From Fragum whitleyi (Eukaryota; Mollusca; Bivalvia; Cardiida; Cardiidae), in NCBI GenBank assembly GCA_948146395.1, contig OX411548.1, positions 35,968,912 to 36,032,911 on the forward strand: 64,000 bases of DNA. Reading direction: 5' to 3'. The notes below the pieces were generated by a model that worked only from the letters and a program-made list of their open reading frames with translations, had not been told where the DNA came from and did not search any database. Shown piece by piece: positions 42,801-44,736 of this stretch. A program made the translations under genes and the position numbers. Numbering within the stretch: the first letter of the stretch is position 1; every line of letters starts with the position of its first letter.

Positions 42801-44554
42801 GCCTTTATTAGAGGTTTCAAGATTTAGTAAAATCACACCAGAAATAGTCCGTTTCAACCTCTGAAACGGGAGATGGGGTTTTATTAGATCATGGGGCTCT
42901 TATAGACGGATTAGGTCTAGATGTGTCTTCAACCAGACAGCCAGTCTTCCTGTTGTACTATGGAACTATCGAGGCTGCTCAATATTTTCACCTCACTGGT
43001 GTTTTATAATTGTTGAAAATGTCACGCGCAGGCTTATAATATATTTCTTATTCCAGTCTAAAACAGAAGTTTCCACAAGCATTTCAAGATCTGTGTTTTT
43101 ATTCAGAAGTGTCATACTTACTGGGTGCTTGTTCATTTCGTCTAACAGCCAGGAGGTTTATACAGGAATTATTTGAAGAGATGGATACATCAAGGGTATA
43201 TCTTAACTTTGAATCTTTTTCAAAACTTTTCAATCTAAAAAACTTTAATTTACATAATCTAAGGTTTAGTGCAAGACTGTATTAAGAATATAGTCATTGT
43301 ATATATACTTAGGGCAGTCTTGCACTGAATCCGCAATTAAAGGTAAATGAAATTGGTCTCAAGATTTTGTTTGAGACAAGTTCATCTTGACCAAGAGTTA
43401 AAAAGATTTCTTTTAAGCAGCTGTGGCAAGCTCAAAAACTTCTATTCTGGACAAGGTTAAGATCAACTTGTCTTAAACAAAATCAAGAAACAGATTCTTT
43501 TTATCACATGAACACCCGTTTTGTACATTGAAGCCCATTTTTGGAACATCCAGAAAATAAAAATTCAACTATAATGTGTGTTAGATTACATAGAGATGAT
43601 GTCATTTGAAATGTGATCCTACACATGCCTACAACTAGGATATCTCGGGCCTGAGATTATGAAATTTTTCTCATTCTCAATTCAAAATTTTCTCAAATTA
43701 AATTGAGATTAAAGCTGAAATTCTGGTTTAATACTCATTTTAATGATATGTATTAACATAAAAGTTGATATTGATAAGTTGTTATGAATAACAACTTATT
43801 AATATCATCTTTTATTTTCATACATTTATTTAAGTATAAAATTTGAGAAAATTCTTAGTTGAGCCTGAGAAAAGTTTTATAACCTCGGGCCCATATGTTT
43901 ATTTGTTGTAGAAGACAAAGGGAGCTATATGAGAAAAAACAGAAATTTTATCCTCTAGTAAGGAATAAAAAACATCTGGATTTTAAACCAAGGATGATTT
44001 GTGTCGAGCAGATTAGAAAGTCTTAGGATTTTGTACAACTTTATTGGAACTATCATCTGCCTATCCCATTATAAACTCCTTGATATATTTGGAGCCTTAC
44101 ATAAATTTTAATGCCCCACATGAATATCATACCAAAAAACCTTAATATTACAAATAAATGCAAGCCTATTTGAGATACAATGCTTATTTTTGGCATTACA
44201 ATAGATCAGATAGACCCATGTCTGCTGATACCAAGGCCACGGTCATTTGACAAGGTCAAAGTCATCTTTCAAGGTCAAGGTTAACTATCAAGGTCAAATG
44301 TGTGAAAAAGTAACCAATTCGAAGGCATTATTGTTGTACAAACACAACTTGTTTCACCAGTTTTAGTAAATGATTTTGCAGTTCGTGTCATAAGTTGAGT
44401 TATTATACGAGTTAGTTTGATTGAGATATAATGTTTTGATTTTCAGTTACTAGAAGAAGCTCGTGAAATACTTGGTGTGGATGAAACAATCGACAAGGCA
44501 GTGATGGACAATAGTCTTATTGAGGACTTTGATAGTTTTACAGATAACTTCTAA
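718..44554 (+). CDS. RICTOR: RICTOR, mTORC2 scaffold subunit (33 exons, 5' end outside window)
   Basis: Rictor is the defining scaffold of mTOR complex 2, which phosphorylates AGC kinases such as Akt. Thirty-three exons with GT-AG borders join in frame to 1814 codons plus stop; human RICTOR has 1708 residues, so this ortholog is slightly longer. Landmarks in the family order: KLGYLNVFVKL, EVRAATLRVIKHL, VAIGNDGTAERDRMVRA, INESLVSTILHL, SFDIPNTQR, NWNWDLADYVLKWP, FIRRLVYFFKP, SHYYFLFIG, WGIEMLVSQLYDQ, LSILDEACE, PIHLYGQLV, LALWAI-type block, SIRG, SFNTDSVTSGVGS, SRD/ARDAIGYATL, LPVD, CINC, RKEILRFVINLSSSV and RRFIQELF. The start codon and about 35-40 residues are missing to the left. The first exon seen begins with two bases of a split codon. 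Gene identity is near certain; individual splice borders are inferred from consensus, phase and homology. Confidence 0.96.
929..1084. repeat. Fold-back MITE, AAGGTAGT family, copy 1
   Basis: An imperfect palindrome that starts AGGTAGTGGAC and ends ACTGCCTTA, with an inner stem GGTTTCTTAATGA / TCATTAGGAAACC. Further copies lie at 4855-5015 and 40894-41056. Confidence 0.75.
1380..1621. mobile_element. MITE with GGGCCNGTTTTACTAAAT ends
   Basis: Terminal inverted repeats GGGCCTGTTTTACTAAAT and ATTTAGTAAAACGGGCCC enclose about 240 bp. Subterminal copies of TTTTTGCGTAAG/CTTACGCAAAAA continue the symmetry. No coding capacity; lies in intron 1. Confidence 0.75.
2020..2092. repeat. Palindromic hairpin MITE, GGCTCAG family, copy 1
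   Basis: Near-perfect 73-bp palindrome with arms GAAACAGTTGTAACTGCC and the matching GG(C)A-TTACAACTGTTTC. Same family as the elements near 15804, 18845 and 29021. Confidence 0.8.
2907..3141 (+). mobile_element. Helitron-like family b, 5'-truncated copy
   Basis: Keeps the GTCTGTCTG tract, AAGGCTATTCAAGATACAATG, the repeated CAAGGTCA motifs, and the 3' end TTTTTCAGAAACATATCTTG. It matches the fuller copies at 17637 and 22097 but lacks the head hairpin. Confidence 0.65.
3364..3495 (+). CDS. RICTOR: RICTOR exon 2 of window
   Basis: Encodes CLSVNLLHAPKEVRAATLRV then IKHLVTDDK and LHLDYFIAR, the classical EVRAAGLRALRYLI block of Rictor. Acceptor TTTCCAG, donor GCAAG|GTAAAG. The exon-intron junction is reiterated just downstream (see 3486-3710). 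Confidence 0.93.
3486..3710 (+). repeat. Minisatellite derived from the exon 2 splice-donor junction
   Basis: The junction TTTTATTGCAAG|GTAAAGTGAAATA recurs with changes: TATTGCAAGATAATGTTCAA, TTTTATTGCAAGATAATGTG, TTTATCACAAGGACATGAAA, TTTTATTGGAAAGGGAGATG, and TTTATTTAAAGGTAAAGTG at about 3690. Most copies read GATA where the true donor reads GGTA, so they are not donors. Confidence 0.7.
4087..4277 (+). CDS. RICTOR: RICTOR exon 3 of window
   Basis: Encodes SIDLCLDNEIERVHAQKLMR and, further on, LVAIGNDGTAERDRMVRASM, the highly conserved Rictor IAVGNDGLQERDRMVRA block. Acceptor after TTTTAAG is pyrimidine-poor but fixed by phase and homology. Donor GTAAGT. Confidence 0.92.
4855..5015. repeat. 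Fold-back MITE, AAGGTAGT family, copy 2
   Basis: Starts AAGGTAGTTGACTG, ends GTTCCACTACCTT, and has the inner palindrome AGGTTTCCTAATGA / TCATTAGGAAACCT. It sits within intron 3 between fragments of the GAGCCTGTGCGTGAC repeat family (about 4398-4632 and 4748-5145). Confidence 0.8.
5265..5437 (+). CDS. RICTOR: RICTOR exon 4 of window
   Basis: Encodes YHNPDLVAHCGGISMLLRKI then INESLVSTILHLVNRPSTR, matching human NPEVVALRGGLNTILKNV and INEALITTILHLLNHPKTR. Ends in phase 0 at GAG|GTAAAA. Confidence 0.93.
5609..6863 (+). mobile_element. Helitron-like family a, full copy with tandem core
   Basis: Head hairpin AGCTCACCTGAGCAC / GTGCTCAAGGTGAGCT, then repeated GTCGTCC, then tandem ~165-bp units (CTTCTTCTCTGAAACCAGAA, GGTATGTAGCATCATCTAGT, TTTGTTCATATCAAGACCCT). 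It ends with hairpin GACCA-TCT-TGGTC and TTCTTG. It sits in a T-run of family g; an uninterrupted version of that site is visible at 7021-7026. Confidence 0.8.
7176..8119 (+). repeat. Second family a block from a local ~1.25-kb duplication
   Basis: Repeats the sequence from about 5928 onward (TAGTGGACCTCTACCAAGTT onward), ends with the same CTCTTG|TTTTC junction into family g, and is offset by 1.25 kb. It lacks the head. A tandem duplication explains this better than a second insertion. Confidence 0.6.
9540..9604 (+). CDS. RICTOR: RICTOR exon 5 of window
   Basis: Encodes QLVAPLTDCHFSYSGETTEV, matching human ILAPYTDFHYRHS. Acceptor CTTTCCAG, donor CAG|GTAACA; ends with two bases completed by the next exon. 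Confidence 0.87.
10070..10137 (+). CDS. RICTOR: RICTOR exon 6 of window
   Basis: Encodes EEKESRFAASKMALLTVMRS then WP, matching human REARFLASKMGIIATFRSWAG. Acceptor TTTTTATAG, donor CCAG|GTCAGT. Confidence 0.9.
10643..10757. repeat. Short fold-back MITE in intron 6
   Basis: Arms CATTCACATTCTTTCAGGTG and its near-complement ending CTCAAGAAAGTGAAT, with TTAACATTTGCA mirrored by TGCAAATGTTAA. Non-coding. Confidence 0.75.
10911..10993 (+). CDS. RICTOR: RICTOR exon 7 of window
   Basis: Encodes GIIRFCKPDGTGLQSLVGIL then YLPFTDIR, matching human GIINLCKPGNSGIQSLIGVL. Acceptor GTTATGCAG, donor AGA|GTGAGT, phase 0. Confidence 0.93.
11200..12096. mobile_element. Non-autonomous hAT-like element
   Basis: Termini CAGGGTTTTC and GAAAACCCTG are typical hAT ends. 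The flanks share ATATATG on both sides, as a target duplication would. The interior is rich in AAGAGTCAA-type repeats and codes for nothing recognisable. It is inserted in another intronic repeat. Confidence 0.75.
12545..12622 (-). repeat. tRNA-like sequence, probably SINE head
   Basis: Read on the minus strand it shows TCTAGAGGTAGAGTG (A-box-like) and AGTTCAATTCC (B-box-like) with spacing typical of a tRNA. It has no clean acceptor stem and sits deep in an intron among repeats, so a SINE head or tRNA pseudogene is more likely than a working tRNA. Confidence 0.5.
12910..13156. mobile_element. TTAA-flanked MITE, family CCCTTGTCATGCTGAA, copy 1
   Basis: Inverted ends CCCTTGTCATGCTGAA and TTCAGCATGACAAGGG are bounded by TTAA on both sides. 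TTAA target sites are the mark of piggyBac-type transposition. Copies also at 18405 and 29556. Confidence 0.8.
13815..13902 (+). CDS. RICTOR: RICTOR exon 8 of window
   Basis: Encodes QAIMDLVFELFHLTVPVWTA then DFTEALISI, matching human LLEVLYDIFRLPLPVVTEEFIEALLSV. Acceptor TCTTTTAG, donor ATTG|GTATGT. Confidence 0.92.
13953..14165 (+). mobile_element. SINE family A copy in intron 8
   Basis: Contains GACTATTTGTCTACCACCAA, GCTGGAGGCTAGGAAGGGAT and the tail AAAGCAGTATAAAATCCCAT. The same body recurs at 16040, 18501, 26560, 27366, 28397, 34310 and 38440. Confidence 0.7.
14227..14300. repeat. Palindromic hairpin MITE, GGGGTCAGTGC family, copy 1
   Basis: Ends GAGGGGTCTGTGC and GCGCTGACCCCTC with a mirrored CAATTGTAA-type interior. 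It is 17 bp upstream of the exon 9 start. Confidence 0.75.
14318..14408 (+). CDS. RICTOR: RICTOR exon 9 of window
   Basis: Encodes HSKMVEDWRLTDGFVAHEGR then CVLSHMAKI, matching human DSWRLSDGFVAAEAKTILPHRA. Acceptor TTTACAG, donor TTAG|GTTAGT. Confidence 0.93.
14513..14760. mobile_element. MITE, GAGCCTGTGTGTGACATTTCC family
   Basis: Inverted ends ACTTGAGCCTGTGTGTGACA and TGTCACGCACTGGCTTACTT, with the symmetry continuing into CAATTTTGCAT/ATGCAAAATTG. Related fragments lie at about 4398-5145, 41953-42180 and 63855-64000. Confidence 0.75.
15285..15351 (+). CDS. RICTOR: RICTOR exon 10 of window
   Basis: Encodes PNLVESHQALLLSAWIGAGI then LD, matching human RPDLMDNYLALILSAFIRNGLLE. Acceptor CTAATTTAG, donor AGAT|GTAAGT, phase 0. 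Confidence 0.9.
15704..15784 (+). CDS. RICTOR: RICTOR exon 11 of window
   Basis: Encodes ALVEVIVTTDNELFVRAVVL then LGNLLHL, matching human GLVEVITNSDDHISVRATILLGELLHM. Acceptor TTATTCAG, donor CTT|GTAAGT. Confidence 0.93.
15804..15881. repeat. Palindromic hairpin MITE, GGCTCAG family, copy 2
   Basis: Near-perfect palindrome: TGATGGCTCAG and CTGAGCCATCA at the ends, CAGTTGTAACTGC mirrored by GCAGTTACAACTG inside. It lies 20 bp past the exon 11 donor. Confidence 0.85.
16091..16854 (-). mobile_element. Deleted hAT element inserted in a SINE
   Basis: Ends AGTGTTGTGCCTAGGTC and GGCCTAGGCACAACACT, with GAAGAC repeated on both flanks (16085-16090, 16855-16860). A transposase-like N-terminus remains on the minus strand (16445-16305). 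The rest of the transposase is missing. Confidence 0.75.
16305..16445 (-). pseudogene. hAT transposase N-terminal relic (46 codons)
   Basis: The minus-strand reading begins MAKQQMRLTDFMSGKSRKLA and stops after 46 codons. The layout, a basic and polar start with a LTDFM-like motif, resembles N-termini of animal hAT transposases. No zinc finger, DDE or hAT dimerisation region remains. Assignment rests on the surrounding hAT-type ends and on resemblance, not on a search. Confidence 0.5.
17318..17418 (+). CDS. RICTOR: RICTOR exon 12 of window
   Basis: Encodes ANQLLPPECSHHSHYLPSLM then ALATSFDIPNTQR, matching human HLHCLPTLMNMAASFDIPKEKR. Acceptor TTTTCAG, donor GACA|GTAAGT. The 3' half and the donor are tandemly repeated downstream, so more than one donor could be used. 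Confidence 0.88.
17637..17947 (+). mobile_element. Helitron-like family b, full copy
   Basis: Head hairpin ATGCCCCCGTATC / GATCGGGGGCCTAT, tract of GTCCGTCTGTCTGTC, then CAAGGTCATCTGTCAAGGTC, and hairpin GTGTTT-CAC-AAACAC followed by ATCTTG. T-runs lie on both sides. It is inserted a few bases past the third exon 12 donor. Confidence 0.8.
18002..18274 (+). mobile_element. tRNA-derived SINE family B, target duplication present
   Basis: tRNA-like head with GCCTAGTGGTAAATGC (A box) and GTGGTTCGATCCCC (B box), then a body ending near AACTAAAATAAATTAGTATA. It is flanked by AAACATCTTTT at 17991-18001 and 18275-18285, an 11-bp target duplication. A second, more diverged copy lies at 20915-21135. 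Confidence 0.85.
18405..18801. mobile_element. TTAA-flanked MITE, CCCTTGTCATGCTGAA family, copy 2
   Basis: Starts TTAACCCTTGTCATGCTGAA and ends TTCAGCATGACAAGGGTT, with the right TTAA decayed to TTCA. A SINE (18501-18641) is inserted inside. Confidence 0.75.
18501..18641 (+). mobile_element. 5'-truncated SINE family A nested in a MITE
   Basis: Body GTAGCTGGAGGCTAGGAAAG to the tail CCCATTCAATCAATCA, flanked by ATCTTAGTCCA at 18490-18500 and 18642-18652. The target duplication fixes the borders. Confidence 0.85.
18845..18923. repeat. Palindromic hairpin MITE, GGCTCAG family, copy 3
   Basis: TGGCTCGGCAC and GTGCTGAGCCA ends; GTAACTGCCTAT mirrored by ATAGGCAGTTAC. Confidence 0.85.
18997..19171 (+). 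CDS. RICTOR: RICTOR exon 13 of window
   Basis: Encodes QASIAVSYLDRIHSLKKRGA then SLYLDQQI and FNMQKNKLLDIHIRK, matching human RASAALNCLKRFHEMKKRG and SLHLDHII. Acceptor TTATTTCAG, donor AAG|GTAATT, phase 0. Confidence 0.92.
19312..19601 (+). mobile_element. Helitron-like family c
   Basis: Head hairpin CTCGGCTGTTTTC / GAAAACCCGAG, tract GTCGTTGTCGTCGTTGTCG, a single core, then hairpin GCACC-CGTAGGC-GGTGC followed by TCTTG. Flanked by T-runs. Confidence 0.75.
19672..19985. repeat. Dispersed repeat R1, copy 1
   Basis: Shares GGGATCTTAGGGGTCCTTTC, the AAAGAATTGAAGACTG / CAGTCTTCAATT hairpin and CTCACATCACCTAG with 37911-38215. Confidence 0.7.
20274..20384 (+). CDS. RICTOR: RICTOR exon 14 of window
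   Basis: Encodes RAGSSEEFCLQTLKDTQVVA then KENKNWNWDLADYVLK, matching human LRDSQVLQHKENLEWNWNLIGTILK. Acceptor TTATTTCAG, donor AAG|GTACCT, phase 0. Confidence 0.93.
20390..20914 (+). repeat. Unclassified dispersed repeat R2, copy 1
   Basis: Contains a ~90-codon open stretch of no recognised family. An inverted, interrupted second copy lies at 32535-32679 plus 33520-33860. Together the two copies give the empty-site comparison used for family d. Confidence 0.6.
20915..21135 (+). mobile_element. tRNA-derived SINE family B, diverged copy
   Basis: Matches 18002-18274: TAATACTTAATAACCAGCCC, GAGTTAAAGTCACTGCCTGG, GAAAACATCCAGATTG. The B box is decayed to GGTTTGAGCCC. Confidence 0.7.
21649..21695 (+). 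CDS. RICTOR: RICTOR exon 15 of window
   Basis: Small 47-nt exon for WPDDRMKKLEDQTYQ, matching human WPNVNLRNYKDEQLHR. Acceptor TTGTATACAG, donor AAAG|GTAATT. Confidence 0.9.
22097..22379 (+). mobile_element. Helitron-like family b, second full copy
   Basis: Head hairpin ATGCCCCGTATC / GATCGGGG, GTCCGTCCGTCCGTCTGTC tract, CAAGGTCA motifs, and 3' end GTGTTTTACAAACACATATTG. It lies inside an older AAAAATCTTCTCCT-type repeat (about 21768-22480). Confidence 0.78.
22902..23037 (+). CDS. RICTOR: RICTOR exon 16 of window
   Basis: Encodes FIRRLVYFFKPTNHLFSRME then IASVGCQLVDFLVRCDQ, matching human FVRRLLYFYKPSSKLY and VGCQFTEFLLES. Acceptor CTACAG, donor CAG|GTAATT. Confidence 0.93.
23264..23323 (+). 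CDS. RICTOR: RICTOR exon 17 of window
   Basis: Encodes EEGLRMLMDFLSDVSLCLSE, matching human EEDGQGYLEDLVKDIVQWL in position. Acceptor ATTTTCAG, donor GAG|GTAACG. Confidence 0.87.
23614..23762 (+). CDS. RICTOR: RICTOR exon 18 of window
   Basis: Encodes VALQRIAPESVLSAANVINT then LSHYYFLFIGRIS and LEKAGIFQ, matching human TLSQHYFLFIGTLS and MLEKCSVFQ. Acceptor GTTTCAG, donor AGTA|GTAAGT. Confidence 0.94.
23807..23935. repeat. Fold-back repeat F3, copy 1
   Basis: TTGATTTCATTGGGGTAT mirrored by ATACCTCTATGAAATCAA. A related copy lies at 61187-61313. A separate palindrome, GGTGAC...GTCACC, sits at about 24168-24233. Confidence 0.65.
24675..24801 (+). CDS. RICTOR: RICTOR exon 19 of window
   Basis: Encodes LLDIVSSAPQDSYVKLITSS then LYYGKDGNSRAVLSKALVAA, matching human LTVSSLDYSRDGLARVILSKILTAA. 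Acceptor CTTCCAG, donor GAG|GTAGGA, phase 0. Confidence 0.93.
24812..25149. mobile_element. Degenerate Tigger-like MITE at the exon 19 donor
   Basis: TA-flanked ends CAGTCGATAACACTC and GTGTATAAAG-like sequence ending ACTG|TA. It begins only 10 bp past the exon 19 donor. The ends have diverged. Confidence 0.5.
25188..27077. mobile_element. Tigger/pogo-type DNA transposon, decayed
   Basis: Ends CACTGCAACTCCATTA and TAATGGAGTTGCAGTG, flanked by TA. The right end continues with CGTTATAATGG / GAGTTCGTTATAATGGAG, the style of Tigger ends. At 1890 bp it could once have been autonomous, but I see no intact transposase. A SINE family A copy (about 26560-26775) lies inside. Confidence 0.7.
26560..26775 (+). 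mobile_element. SINE family A copy within the Tigger element
   Basis: tRNA-like start GAGCAGTTGGTAGCACGCCG, then CACTCATTCTTTCTGACTAT, GGTTAGGAAAGGATGTGATT and CTCCAGCGGTAGTGATATAA. Confidence 0.65.
27366..27480 (+). mobile_element. 5'-truncated SINE family A copy
   Basis: GGATAGCAGCTTGAGGCTAG to the tail AAAACTCCATTCAAATAAAC, 130 bp upstream of exon 20. Confidence 0.65.
27612..27776 (+). CDS. RICTOR: RICTOR exon 20 of window
   Basis: Encodes SGRLYCTKLMRVLLRAKVPG then WGIEMLVSQLYDQSRG and LSILDEACEIK, matching human CRLYATKHLRVLLRANVEFF and WGIELLVTQLHDKNK. This block corresponds to the RasGEF_N-like region named in Rictor. Acceptor TTTTGTAG, donor AAG|GTGGGT. Confidence 0.94.
28397..28595 (+). 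mobile_element. SINE family A with target duplication
   Basis: Body from GGCACTCATTCTTTCCGACT to CTCCATTCAATCAATC, flanked by ACTCAAATGGA at 28386-28396 and 28596-28606. Confidence 0.85.
29021..29106. repeat. Palindromic hairpin MITE, GGCTCAG family, copy 4
   Basis: GTGAAACAGTTGTAACTGCC mirrored by GGCAGTTACAACTGTTTCAC around AACATA; the flanks ATATCGATTG and CATTGATAT extend the symmetry. Confidence 0.88.
29107..29354 (+). mobile_element. Helitron-like family b, truncated copy abutting exon 21
   Basis: GTCCGTCTGACTGTCTGTCT tract, AAGGCTATTCAAGATACAAT, CAAGGTCATCTGTCAAGGTC, and a 3' end TTTCACAAACATATTTTG. Its end is 7 bp upstream of exon 21. Confidence 0.75.
29362..29517 (+). CDS. RICTOR: RICTOR exon 21 of window
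   Basis: Encodes ENLESLIKMKPSFLHLGEKG then MMLCRYMSTSEGYRFLTEAN, matching human ALIQMKPALSHLGDKGLLLLLRFLS. Acceptor TTTTGTTTACAG lies at the end of a family b element. Donor ACA|GTAAGT. Confidence 0.94.
29556..29802. mobile_element. TTAA-flanked MITE, CCCTTGTCATGCTGAA family, copy 3
   Basis: TTAACCCTTGTCATGCTGAA at the left, TTCAGCATGACAAGGGTTAA at the right. Both TTAA sites are intact, suggesting a fairly recent copy. Opposite orientation to copy 1. Confidence 0.85.
30515..30621 (+). CDS. RICTOR: RICTOR exon 22 of window
   Basis: Encodes SFNKRYVLIVEEMLDEALTT then YTRRSSK, matching human NSKYVDLIEEQLNEALTTY and YVRRSNQ. Acceptor CTTTTCAG, donor AAAAA|GTAAGA. Confidence 0.94.
31130..31217 (+). 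CDS. RICTOR: RICTOR exon 23 of window
   Basis: Encodes RQNKDVFVPIHLYGQLVQHK then DGFHLLRQQ, matching human VYLPIHLYGQLVHHKTGCHLL. Acceptor ATTCCAG, donor CAG|GTAATT. Confidence 0.95.
31752..31828. repeat. Palindromic hairpin MITE, GTGCAAGACTGTAC family, copy 1
   Basis: CAGTGCAAGACTGTAC mirrored by GTACAGTCTTGCGCT; 40 bp upstream of exon 24. Confidence 0.85.
31871..31963 (+). CDS. RICTOR: RICTOR exon 24 of window
   Basis: Encodes TYIEDYFQVVRCPEMKTDDQ then LLQLKTALWAI, matching human IKKLKASLWALGNIG. Acceptor ATTTTCAG, donor ATT|GTAAGA, phase 0. Confidence 0.9.
32535..33860 (-). repeat. Repeat R2, copy 2, interrupted by family d element
   Basis: The two parts, 32535-32679 and 33520-33860, are the reverse complement of 20390-20914, including ATTGCAGTTT/GGTCTATTG-type and GAATCATTCT blocks. 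The break point in copy 2 is continuous in copy 1. Confidence 0.65.
32680..33519 (+). mobile_element. Helitron-like family d, shorter copy
   Basis: Head hairpin AGCTCCACTGGCT / AGCCACTGGGGCT, GTCCGTCCATGTGTCC tract, tandem ~165-bp units (TGGAAACTTTGAAAATCATT, GATCCTTGGGTGACCCT), and 3' hairpin GCCAT-TC-ATGGC followed by TTTCTAG. Inserted between Ts of repeat R2. Confidence 0.82.
33971..34077 (+). CDS. RICTOR: RICTOR exon 25 of window
   Basis: Encodes GHISTSSWGISWLQEEKIVP then DVIRLAEESPVYSIRG, matching human IGSSNWGLNLLQEENVIPDILKLAKQCEVLSIRG. Acceptor TTGCAG, donor GAGG|GTACAT. Confidence 0.94.
34310..35395 (+). mobile_element. SINE family A with tRNA head, split by an hAT element
   Basis: The left part has GGGCAGTTGGTAATCGAGTC and GGTCCTGGGTTCAATCCC (B box). 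The right part resumes AAATATTTGTCTCACCAATA and runs to CTCCATTCAAACAGAC. This copy shows best that family A has a tRNA-derived head. Confidence 0.75.
34409..35198. mobile_element. Non-autonomous hAT-like element inside a SINE
   Basis: Ends CAGGGTCCAAAGAATTC and GGATTCTTTGGACCCTG, with CCTTTAT directly before and after as target duplication. The interior has no recognised transposase. Confidence 0.8.
35648..37342 (+). CDS. RICTOR: RICTOR exon 26, giant 1695-nt exon
   Basis: The first ~55 residues finish the folded core (TSFFVLCLISSTREGAEVLS, WPLVEDRSIL; human TCVYVLGLIAKTKQGCDIL, LWPVVPDD). The remainder is a low-complexity Ser/Thr/Glu/Lys-rich disordered region with many RxxS/T sites (ARQKSQTF, RSRSMH, MKRSVSLKEERS). 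Two islands are conserved with vertebrates: SFNTDSVTSGVGSYDSG and ARDAIGYATLRSL. In human Rictor this region carries kinase sites such as Thr1135; I cannot place the exact equivalent. Acceptor TTTGCAG, donor AAAG|GTATGC. Exon sits between phase 2 borders. Confidence 0.95.
37742..37904 (+). CDS. RICTOR: RICTOR exon 27 of window
   Basis: Encodes LLLRNFSGVSLSELDPGTGG then FLGISLPVDVHMIFE, matching human YIGLALPVDINDIFQ. Acceptor AATTTCAG, donor GAG|GTAGGG. A decayed partial copy lies at 38231-38329. Confidence 0.9.
37911..38215. repeat. Dispersed repeat R1, copy 2
   Basis: Shares GGATCTTAGGGGTCCTTTCT, TGTCCCTGCTTTAGG, and the GAATTGAAGACTG / CAGTCTTCAATTC hairpin with 19672-19985. It begins 7 bp past the exon 27 donor. 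Confidence 0.7.
38231..38329 (+). pseudogene. Decayed partial duplicate of RICTOR exon 27
   Basis: Matches the exon closely over CTAGTCTATATCAACAGAGG, then GGCAAG, TTGATTTC-type and GATATTTGA. Small changes and indels break the frame, and no donor GT follows. Repeat R1 separates it from the parent exon. Confidence 0.8.
38440..38668 (+). mobile_element. SINE family A copy
   Basis: CTCTTTCTAACTATTTGTCT, TGTTAGGGGCTCCAGCC, and the tail CCCCATTCAAACAAACAAAC. Confidence 0.75.
39057..39130. repeat. Palindromic hairpin MITE, GGGGTCAGTGC family, copy 2
   Basis: ATACTATTGTAAGTGCCTAT mirrored by ATAGGCACTTACAATAGTAT; 125 bp upstream of exon 28. Confidence 0.87.
39255..39384 (+). CDS. RICTOR: RICTOR exon 28 of window
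   Basis: Encodes EGEEYPGGSLIGVSRQVSTL then FTDNLSVRFSELT. Poorly conserved linker; the call rests on the acceptor TATTACAG, the donor CAG|GTAAAA, and perfect phase with its neighbours. Confidence 0.8.
39911..39975. repeat. Palindromic hairpin MITE, GGGGTCAGTGC family, copy 3
   Basis: TGGTCAGTGTAAACTATTGT with decayed mirror ACAATTGTTTTGTCCTGACCA. Confidence 0.7.
40163..40237. repeat. Palindromic hairpin MITE, GTGCAAGACTGTAC family, copy 2
   Basis: GAGGGTTTAGTGCAAGACTG mirrored by CAGTCTTGCACTGAACCCTC, almost perfect; 45 bp upstream of exon 29. Confidence 0.9.
40283..40417 (+). CDS. RICTOR: RICTOR exon 29 of window, with CxxC motif
   Basis: Encodes KAVRARHESMTYDLIPTPLS then HHNKSICINCSHDKEKT. 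The C-x-x-C lines up with the human NCLYC motif that contributes to a reported C-terminal zinc site, and preceding histidines are present. Acceptor CATTTCAG, donor ACAG|GTATGC. Confidence 0.88.
40894..41056. repeat. Fold-back MITE, AAGGTAGT family, copy 3
   Basis: AAGGTAGTTGAACTG to GTACACGACCTT, with GGTTTCCTAATGA / CCATTAGGAAACC; its end is 15 bp upstream of exon 30. Confidence 0.78.
41072..41203 (+). CDS. RICTOR: RICTOR exon 30 of window
   Basis: Encodes IETLQTRVDILKPTKDTSRS then a Ser/Thr-rich stretch ending SSSQTSTASES, like the human SSTKSTELL linker. Acceptor AATTATAG, donor TCAT|GTAAGT. Confidence 0.85.
42200..42323 (+). CDS. RICTOR: RICTOR exon 31 of window
   Basis: Encodes KKLTLDTPHGRTCVRKEILR then FVINLSSSVGVKG, matching human DDTPMCRILLRKEVLRLVINLSSSV. 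The acceptor is a tandem ACAG/CAG, so the first codon after the junction may be kept or skipped. Donor TCAG|GTAGGA. Confidence 0.94.
43057..43195 (+). CDS. RICTOR: RICTOR exon 32 of window
   Basis: Encodes LKQKFPQAFQDLCFYSEVSY then CSFRLTARRFIQELFEEM, matching human KYPQTFDDICLYSEVSHLL and FRLPCRRFIQELF. The cysteine of DLCFYSEV aligns with the human cysteine described as the last zinc ligand. Acceptor ATTCCAG, donor AGG|GTATAT. Confidence 0.95.
43262..43333. repeat. Palindromic hairpin MITE, GTGCAAGACTGTAC family, copy 3
   Basis: GGTTTAGTGCAAGACTGTAT with a mirrored GGCAGTCTTGCACTGAATCC. Confidence 0.75.
44110..44351 (+). mobile_element. Helitron-like family b, decayed copy
   Basis: ATGCCCCAC start, TTTGAGATACAATGCTTAT, CAAGGTCAAAGTCATCTTTC and the end TGTACAAACACAACTTG. 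Lies in the last intron. Confidence 0.6.
44447..44554 (+). CDS. RICTOR: RICTOR terminal exon 33
   Basis: Encodes LLEEAREILGVDETIDKAVM then SLIEDFDSFTDNF and stop TAA at 44552-44554. Human Rictor ends FLQMHEEAEAVLATPP and differs past that point. Acceptor GATTTTCAG. Confidence 0.9.
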   Translation, partial: LLEEAREILGVDETIDKAVMDNSLIEDFDSFTDNF

Positions 44555-44736
44555 AATTGGTCTTGATGAAAAAACCAGGCAGTACTAGATGATAGGCTAT
44601 AGAAGGCTGATAGTTTAACTTACATCTTCAAATGATTGGTGATGGAGGAATTTTAGAAATAATTGCTATTAATGAAACATTTGACAAGGCAGTGCTTTAT
44701 AATAGTCTCCCTGAGGACTTTGATAGGTCACAGAAT

